DNA of 37,633 nucleotides, from the NCBI RefSeq assembly GCF_014654935.1, contig NZ_BNBF01000034.1, positions 15,826 through 53,458 on the forward strand, written 5' to 3'. The translations under genes and the position numbers were made by a program. The stretch comes from Streptomyces capoamus (lineage in GTDB: Bacteria > Actinomycetota > Actinomycetes > Streptomycetales > Streptomycetaceae). Under the pieces are notes generated by a model. The model was not told the DNA's origin. It made no database searches and saw only the letters and a list, made by a program, of their open reading frames with translations. Of the stretch, positions 33,495 through 37,633 are shown in pieces; position 1 is the first letter of the stretch; every line of letters starts with the position of its first letter.

Positions 33495-33517
33495 ACGCTA
33501 TCCGCCCCCACTGACAA
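33495..33517 (-). promoter_or_regulatory. PafBC/RecA-NDp-type DNA-damage promoter motif
   Basis: Read on the minus strand, TTGTCAGTG (33517-33509), eight bases, then TAGCGT (33500-33495). This fits the actinobacterial TTGTCRGTG-N8-TANNNT consensus, the LexA-independent DNA-damage promoter that depends on PafBC. The start codon is about 55 bases downstream, a normal leader length. It suggests that the five-gene operon is induced by DNA damage. Confidence 0.65.
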
Positions 33518-33685
33518 CGCCCCCGGCCGTCACCACGGCGGCGGCCACCAGGTGCCATAGAGGCCGCAAGGCCCGGTGTCGTAGGCGGCTTGAGGCCCGG
33601 CGCGGCCGGGGAGGTGCGGGGGTGCTGTGGGGGTGGGAGTCCCAGCACGGTGTCTGCTCCATGGTCGGTGCGGCGCCACGGAAGG

Positions 33686-33715
33686 GGGGGTCCGCCACGG
33701 TGCGCGCGGACCCCC
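33686..33715 (-). terminator. Strong hairpin between the protease and the DUF4132 operon
   Basis: GGGGGTCCGC at 33686-33695 pairs perfectly with GCGGACCCCC at 33706-33715 around a 10-base loop. It lies about 80 bases past the protease stop, and would stop minus-strand transcription before the operon promoter. Confidence 0.65.
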
Positions 33716-33751
33716 GGTGCGACCGCGTGTGGTCGGTGCGCGGGCGAGATC

Positions 33752-33822
33752 AGCCGGTGTACGTGTGCAGGCTCAGCCCGCGTACGTGTGCAGGGTCAGC
33801 CCGTGTACGTGTGCAGGGTCAG
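33752..33822 (-). repeat. Three 23-bp copies of the protease gene's last codons
   Basis: On the minus strand the unit GGGCTGACCCTGCACACGTA with 3 more bases occurs three times in a row. The first copy is inside the protease gene and encodes its C-terminal GLTLHTYTG-stop; the other two follow the stop. Since 23 is not a multiple of 3, each copy is in a different reading frame, and each encodes G-L-(T/S)-L-H-T-Y-(T/A)-G-stop in that frame. Confidence 0.85.
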
Positions 33823-34971
33823 CCCGTACCGGCCGAGGATCTCGTTGACCGGCTGGAACCAGGTCTCGCCCCCGCTGGAGCAGTTGCCCCAGCCGCCCGA
33901 GGTGACGCCCTGTGCCTGGTCCCCGGTGATGAAGGAGCCCCCGGAGTCCCCGGGTTCGGCGCAGACGCTGGTCTTCGTCAGTTGGTGCACCGCGCCCTGG
34001 CTGTAGTTGACGGTCTCGTTCGTCGCCAGCACCGTCCCGCAGTGCCAGTGGGAGGTCGATCCCGAGCGGCAGACGGAGGAGCCCACGGGGGCCACGGCCG
34101 AGCCTCGCACGAGCTGGTCGGGCACCGTGCCCCAGCCGAGCACGACCGGCACCGTCCACCAGCCGCTGCCGACGCTCACCCAGGCGTAGTCGTTGTCCGG
34201 GAACGACGAGCCTCGGAAGGTGCCGATGTACGAGCCGTCCCAGCCGCTGACCCCGGCGCCGGGCCCGCCGCAGTGCCCGGCGGTCACGAAGCCGCCGTAC
34301 ACCGAGAAGCCTATGGAGCAGCGGACGTTGCCGGTGTAGTAGGGGTCGCCGCCGACCGTTCCGGCGGCGAAGGTGCGCGGTGCGGCGGACACCGTACGGA
34401 CCGTGACGGGGCCCGCCTCGCGGGCCCGGGACACGAAGCGCCGGACATCGTTGTCAGAGCGGTCCGCCCGGACGATGTCGACGACGACCGTGCCGGCCAC
34501 CGGGTCGACGTGCCAGCCGCTCACTCCGGGCGGCGCGGACAGCCGGTCGACGCGCGCCTTGACGGCGTCCAGCTGCCGGGCCGTGTGCGCGGCCGTACGG
34601 ACCTCCGCCCCGGCCGCCCGGACGGCACGGCGCGTGTCCGCCGGGGCGTCCGGGGTGAGTGCCACCGTCAGGCGCCCCTTCGCGGAGTCGAACCAGGAGC
34701 CCGCATAGGCCTCCCCGGCCGTCCGGCGCACCTTGGGGGCGAGCGCGGTGGCGGCCCGTTCGTCCGCGATCCGGGCCTCGGCCTGCTCGCGCGTGAGGCC
34801 GAGATCGCGCTGCATGGCGGTGACGAGTCCGGCGGAGGCGGGCGGGGCCGCGGTGTCCGCAGAACCGGTCGTGGAGCCGGCCGCCGCCGCGGGGACCGCG
34901 CCCGCTGCGCTCAGCCCGCCGAGGACCAGGAGTGCGGCCAGCGCGGCATGCGGAAGTCGTCTGCGTCTCAT
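33796..34971 (-). CDS. Secreted chymotrypsin-like serine protease (streptogrisin/S1E type)
   Basis: A 391-residue preproprotease. It has a signal peptide (1-31, RRRR then hydrophobic, AVPAAAA), then an alpha-lytic-protease-type propeptide (about 45-203, with VTAMQRDLGLTREQAEARI). The mature part starts near TVGGDPYYTGNVRCSIGF. The triad is His233 (FVTAGHCGG), Asp261 (FPDNDYAWV) and Ser343 (CAEPGDSGGSF). Cys pairs 218/234, 301/311 and 337/364 are in family positions. It digests proteins outside the cell. ATG 34971 has AAGGG about 8 bases upstream. A LacI-type palindrome at 35021-35032 overlaps the presumed transcription start, suggesting repression by a small-molecule-responsive regulator. Confidence 0.95.
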   Translation of the reverse strand: MRRRRLPHAALAALLVLGGLSAAGAVPAAAAGSTTGSADTAAPPASAGLVTAMQRDLGLTREQAEARIADERAATALAPKVRRTAGEAYAGSWFDSAKGRLTVALTPDAPADTRRAVRAAGAEVRTAAHTARQLDAVKARVDRLSAPPGVSGWHVDPVAGTVVVDIVRADRSDNDVRRFVSRAREAGPVTVRTVSAAPRTFAAGTVGGDPYYTGNVRCSIGFSVYGGFVTAGHCGGPGAGVSGWDGSYIGTFRGSSFPDNDYAWVSVGSGWWTVPVVLGWGTVPDQLVRGSAVAPVGSSVCRSGSTSHWHCGTVLATNETVNYSQGAVHQLTKTSVCAEPGDSGGSFITGDQAQGVTSGGWGNCSSGGETWFQPVNEILGRYGLTLHTYTG

Positions 34972-35019
34972 GGGAGTTGCCCTTCGTCGTTCCAGGGGTG
35001 GGGTGGAACAGCCGATGTC

Positions 35020-35033
35020 TGAGAGCGCTCTCT
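35020..35033. promoter_or_regulatory. LacI-family-type operator before the protease gene
   Basis: TGAGAGCGCTCTCT contains the perfect palindrome GAGAGCGCTCTC (35021-35032), with the CG centre typical of LacI/GalR-family operators in actinomycetes. On the minus strand a candidate -10 (TAGGCT, 35053-35048) and -35 (TGGACC, 35076-35071; 17-base spacer) would place the start near 35041, so the operator would sit at about +9 to +20. No lacI-type gene is in the window. Confidence 0.5.
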
Positions 35034-35144
35034 GCTTGGCGGGGCAGAGCCTAGCCGCGCCGTGACGCCAGGTCCATGCCAATGCGCGAGTTTCGGTGGC
35101 GGCACGCGCGAGGGAACTCGACTGTCGTGTCAACTCTTGGACGG

Positions 35145-35310
35145 TAAAGCCTGGTTGGCCGACACCCGGACCTCCTGCGATACGGTCGCGGCCGGCTACG
35201 CCGACCTGATGGGCGAAGCGCAGGCCCGCGAGCCGTACCTGCGGGCGGCCCTGGCGCTGTTCGCCGAGTCGGTGCACGCCGCCGGCTGCGACCCGGCGGT
35301 GCTGCCGGGA
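35145..35310 (+). pseudogene. N-terminal stub of a class I SAM-dependent methyltransferase
   Basis: The plus strand reads ADTRTSCDTVAAGYADLMGE, then LRAALALFAESVHAAG. This matches the start of small actinomycete methyltransferases (TR..YDTVA.DYA.L). The sequence is lost before the SAM-binding glycine motif. No clear start codon remains. Confidence 0.55.
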
Positions 35311-35489
35311 GGCTTGTCGCCGCGGTCCGCCGTTCGGCCGCTCAGCCTCCTCAGGCCCCTTTCAGGGCTGTACCAAGGGCCAGCACCAAGTGGCGCACCG
35401 TATGCCCTCCCTGGTCCCCGGTGCATGGGCCCTCCCAGCAGACAGCGCGTGAGCCTCCGAAGGCCGTGCAGTCTCCGGGGGCTCGCCGA
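35311..35489. other. Gap of about 180 bases
   Basis: No feature supported between the methyltransferase stub and the end of the decarboxylase-like gene. Confidence 0.4.
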
Positions 35490-35819
35490 CTAGTGGCCAT
35501 GCTCCTCGTAGAGGCGGTCGGCCATGAGTGCGTGGGCCAGGGTTCCGCCCGCGCGGACCGCGGCGGTGACGAAGGCGGTCTCGGCCAGTTCCTCGGCGGT
35601 CACGCCGTGACGGCGGGCGGCGGCGGTGTGCACGTCGAGGCAGTACGCGCACTGGGTCACCAACGCCACCGCCACGGAGATCAGCTCGCGGTAGCGCCGC
35701 GGGACCGCACCGTCCTCCCGGTCGACGGCGTCCTGGAAGGCGCGCCATGCCGCGAACTCCACCGGGGCATTGGCGCCGACCGAACGAGCGCGCTTGAAGT
35801 CGTCGGGGTCTGTGTACAC
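35490..35819 (-). CDS. Carboxymuconolactone decarboxylase/AhpD-like family protein
   Basis: A 109-residue all-helical protein of the CMD family. It has FKRARSVGANAPVEFAAWRA, YRELISVAVALVTQCAYCLD and VHTAAARRHGVTAEELAETA. The CxxC-x3-H motif (CAYCLDVH) is the redox site of the AhpD-like branch, so peroxide or disulfide reduction is more likely than ring decarboxylation. GTG 35819 was chosen because AAGGAG lies 8 bases upstream; the frame is open 15 codons further. It is divergent from the LysR gene at 35940, with which it probably shares control. Confidence 0.85.
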   Translation of the reverse strand: MYTDPDDFKRARSVGANAPVEFAAWRAFQDAVDREDGAVPRRYRELISVAVALVTQCAYCLDVHTAAARRHGVTAEELAETAFVTAAVRAGGTLAHALMADRLYEEHGH

Positions 35820-35841
35820 GGCGGGCTCCTTGAGCGGTTGG

Positions 35842-35865
35842 GGTGGATCCGTTGGTGGATCCACC
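35842..35865. promoter_or_regulatory. Candidate LysR operator between the divergent genes
   Basis: A perfect 12-base palindrome GGTGGATCCACC (35854-35865) stands next to an extra half-site GGTGGATCC (35842-35850). It lies in the 120-base divergent promoter region, 35-75 bases from the two start codons, where LysR regulators usually bind. Confidence 0.5.
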
Positions 35866-35939
35866 CCACCGCGACGGGGGCGGCCGCGTCCAAGACCGAT
35901 TTCGCAGGGACGGGTTCGAACTCGGTATCGTGGCTGATC

Positions 35940-36815
35940 ATGGACCTGCGGGAACTACGCTGCTTCGTCGCCGTGGCCGAGGAGGGCCACTTCGGCCGGG
36001 CCGCGGCACGCCTGCATCTGGCACAGCCGCCGCTGAGCCGCCGGATCCGGGAGCTTGAGGCAGACCTCGGGTGCCGGCTGTTCGAGCGGATCCCGACCGG
36101 CGCCCGACTCACCCCGGCCGGCGAGGTGCTGCTCGCGGAGGCGCGGGACCTGCTGGAGCGCGCCGAGCGCGCCCGTGAACGGGTCCGGGGCGCCGAGTCC
36201 GAGCGGGTCCTGGTCCTCGGTACGGTCGCGGGCGCCGGGCTGGACGTCGGCGCGGCGGCGCTGTCCGCGCTGCGGCGGGAGCGGCCGGGGTTGCGGGTGA
36301 GGCTGCGCGAGGCGCCGATCACCGATCCGAGCGCGGGCCTGCGCGAGGCCCGGGTGGACCTGGCGCTGACACGCCTGCCCTTCGACACCTCCGGCCTGAC
36401 GGTCTGCCTGCTCGGCGAGGAGCCGCTCGTGGCCGCCCTGCCGGCGGACGACCCTCTGGCGGGCCGCCCGCGGCTGCACGTCGCCGAACTCGCCGGCCGG
36501 CCGCGCTTCCGGCTGCCGCCGGGTACGGACGCACGGTGGCGTGCATACTGGCTCGGCGCCCCGGACGACGTGCCGGGTCCGGTGGTGTCCTCCCCTGAGG
36601 AATGCCTGCACGCCGTCCTCTGGGAGGGCACGGTCGGCCTGCTCCCGGCCGGCGCGGCACGGCGGCACGCCCGGCCCGGCATCGCCTTCGTCCCGGTTGA
36701 CGGCCACGCACCGAGCCGCATCGTCACCGCCCGCCGCGCCACCACGCCCGACCCCCGGGCCGAGGCTCTCGCGCAGGCCCTCACCGCAGCCTTCGCCCGC
36801 CGCCCGCCGCGGTGA
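35940..36815 (+). CDS. LysR-family transcriptional regulator
   Basis: A 291-residue LysR protein of normal length. The helix-turn-helix is RCFVAVAEEGHFGRAAARLH, then LAQPPLSRRIRELEADLGCR. An effector domain runs from about residue 90 (VLVLGTVAGAGLDVGAAALS). ATG 35940 begins the family-typical MDLRELRCF. It is divergent from the carboxymuconolactone-decarboxylase-like gene, the classical arrangement for a LysR regulator and its target. The 3' end overlaps the tail of a decayed minus-strand gene. The effector is unknown. Confidence 0.93.
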   Translation: MDLRELRCFVAVAEEGHFGRAAARLHLAQPPLSRRIRELEADLGCRLFERIPTGARLTPAGEVLLAEARDLLERAERARERVRGAESERVLVLGTVAGAGLDVGAAALSALRRERPGLRVRLREAPITDPSAGLREARVDLALTRLPFDTSGLTVCLLGEEPLVAALPADDPLAGRPRLHVAELAGRPRFRLPPGTDARWRAYWLGAPDDVPGPVVSSPEECLHAVLWEGTVGLLPAGAARRHARPGIAFVPVDGHAPSRIVTARRATTPDPRAEALAQALTAAFARRPPR

Positions 36816-37475
36816 TGAAGGCCTCGGCCTGGTCCTGCGACCACTTCCCGTAAGGGTTCGGTGTCGCTGATGTCGCCGCTACATTGGGCAGTGATGAGGC
36901 CGGAGGTGACGTCGTCGCCGGGCTTGGCCTTCTTTTGTTCGATCAGCTGGCCGATCAGCTCGTGCACGCGGGTCTGCGTCTGCATGGCCTGCTCGGGGGC
37001 CAGATCGGTGGCGAACAGCAGGGCGACCGTGTTGCGGAAGTCATCGTGGAGGTTATCGCCGACGCCGAGGATGGCGCCCGCGACCAGGCGCGGAAGGCGC
37101 CAGGCGAACCGGGCGCGCAGGTCCACGGTCTCGTCGGGTCCGGCGCTGCGGAGGGTGCTCGTCGTCATACGCGGACAGGGCGTTGCGGACGTCGACCCAG
37201 ATCCGCAGCGGCCAGTCGGCCGGGAGCTCGCCGCTGGTGTAGGCGGGCCAGTGCTGCGCCGCGTCCCTGGAGACGTCGGAGTGGGTGAGCAGGCGGCGTA
37301 TGAGGCCGGGGTCGGTGACGGACTAGGCGGGGATGTCGCCGGGGAGCAGGACGCGGGTGGCCGGCCCGCGTTCGCGCAGGGCGGCGGCCTCGCCGTGGAT
37401 GTCGGATCCGGTGGCGTCGAGGTGGTAGGGGCAGTCAGCCGCGGGGGCCTGGGTGTTCTGGGTGTTCGTGGGCAT
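36812..37475 (-). pseudogene. Cytochrome P450 remnant joined to an unrelated gene tail
   Basis: Start ATG 37475: CPYHLDATGSDIHGEAAALR, then GDIPA, stop (TAG 37325-37323), SVTDPGLIRRLLTHSDVSRD, AAQHWPAYTSGELPADWPLR and NALSAYDDEH. About 30 residues are then lost with a frame change, and it resumes AGPDETVDLRARFAWRLPRL, DLAPEQAMQTQTRVHELIGQ and KPGDDVTSGLITA. These are N-terminal and F/G-region segments of an actinomycete P450. The I-helix and the heme Cys are missing. From about 36860 the strand switches to another peptide, PYGKWSQDQAEAFITAAGGG, ending at TGA, which looks like the tail of an unknown gene. Confidence 0.75.
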
Positions 37476-37503
37476 GGTGGGCTTCAGCGATCCCACGTCC
37501 CCT

Positions 37504-37633
37504 ACGTGGGCGTTCGACGACCTGGCGGGTGCGCAGTGCGACCTCGCCTTGGTACGCCTCTTCGGGGGTGATGTGGACGGTGCGGCAGAGGCCATCCGCC
37601 CCGTGCTCGATCTGCCGGCGTCACACCGCAACA
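37504..37633 (+). pseudogene. XRE/TPR-type regulator fragment at the window edge
   Basis: The plus strand reads TWAFDDLAGAQCDLALVRLF, then GGDVDGAAEAIRPVLDLPAS, and is open to the end of the window. GDVD.A.E.(L/I).PVL.LP is typical of the TPR C-terminus of actinomycete XRE regulators. The 5' part is absent, so it is probably a remnant, but it could continue outside. Confidence 0.4.

Noticed and set aside
35681..37168. 495-codon minus-strand open frame through the LysR gene
   Set aside because: Only its first ~100 residues (the P450 segment) are protein-like; the rest is antisense to the LysR gene.

Overview
The window is from a high-GC actinomycete, almost certainly a Streptomyces or a close relative. 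GTG starts are frequent, strong purine-rich ribosome binding sites are common, and there are a streptogrisin-type protease, a DUF4232 lipoprotein, a HisKA_3/LuxR two-component pair and an RsbW/RsbV-type pair. Dense pseudogenes, IS fragments and a relaxase remnant suggest an accessory part of the chromosome, probably an arm. That placement is inference.

Positions 1-13,500 are mostly decayed. A LysR gene runs into a MobF-relaxase remnant. Then come a small hypothetical gene, a broken sigma-factor-like gene, an LppU-like membrane protein, a small conserved protein, a DNA-ligase tail, a frameshifted anti-sigma ATPase and an intact STAS antagonist. A dienelactone-hydrolase-like gene lies between two 132-bp MITE-like repeats, and the right-hand repeat has entered the 3' end of a zinc-ribbon/GIY-YIG-like gene. 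Next are a DUF4232 lipoprotein, head-to-head IS5 transposase tails, a PPOX-family gene, an aminopeptidase N with its zinc site deleted and a broken DUF1023 hydrolase.

Positions 13,500-23,000 hold a coupled response regulator/histidine kinase pair divergent from a secreted esterase. A decayed stretch follows (UTRA-like and XRE-like tails, an IS5 tail). Then come a secreted six-cysteine protein with an unknown partner gene, a P-loop kinase coupled to a DUF6042-like remnant, a second DNA-ligase remnant and an intact ADP-ribosylglycohydrolase.

Positions 23,182-33,517 contain the most interesting part. A repeat-spacer-repeat unit with the 61-bp period of type I-E CRISPR arrays lies beside a five-gene minus-strand operon: DUF4132, MoxR AAA+ ATPase, DUF5682, VWA protein, SWIM zinc-finger protein. 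Every junction overlaps by 1 or 4 bases. This is the order I know from the uncharacterised E. coli yehI(molR)-yehL-yehM-yehP-yehQ locus. Its upstream region carries an exact TTGTCAGTG-N8-TAGCGT element, the form of the PafBC-dependent (RecA-NDp type) DNA-damage promoter, plus an 18-bp inverted repeat beside the ribosome binding site. The SWIM gene has one frameshift.

Positions 33,600-37,633 hold a secreted chymotrypsin-like protease whose C-terminal codons are triplicated downstream and whose promoter region carries a LacI-type palindrome. A methyltransferase stub, a carboxymuconolactone-decarboxylase-like gene divergent from a LysR gene, a cytochrome P450 pseudogene and the edge of an XRE/TPR-type fragment follow.
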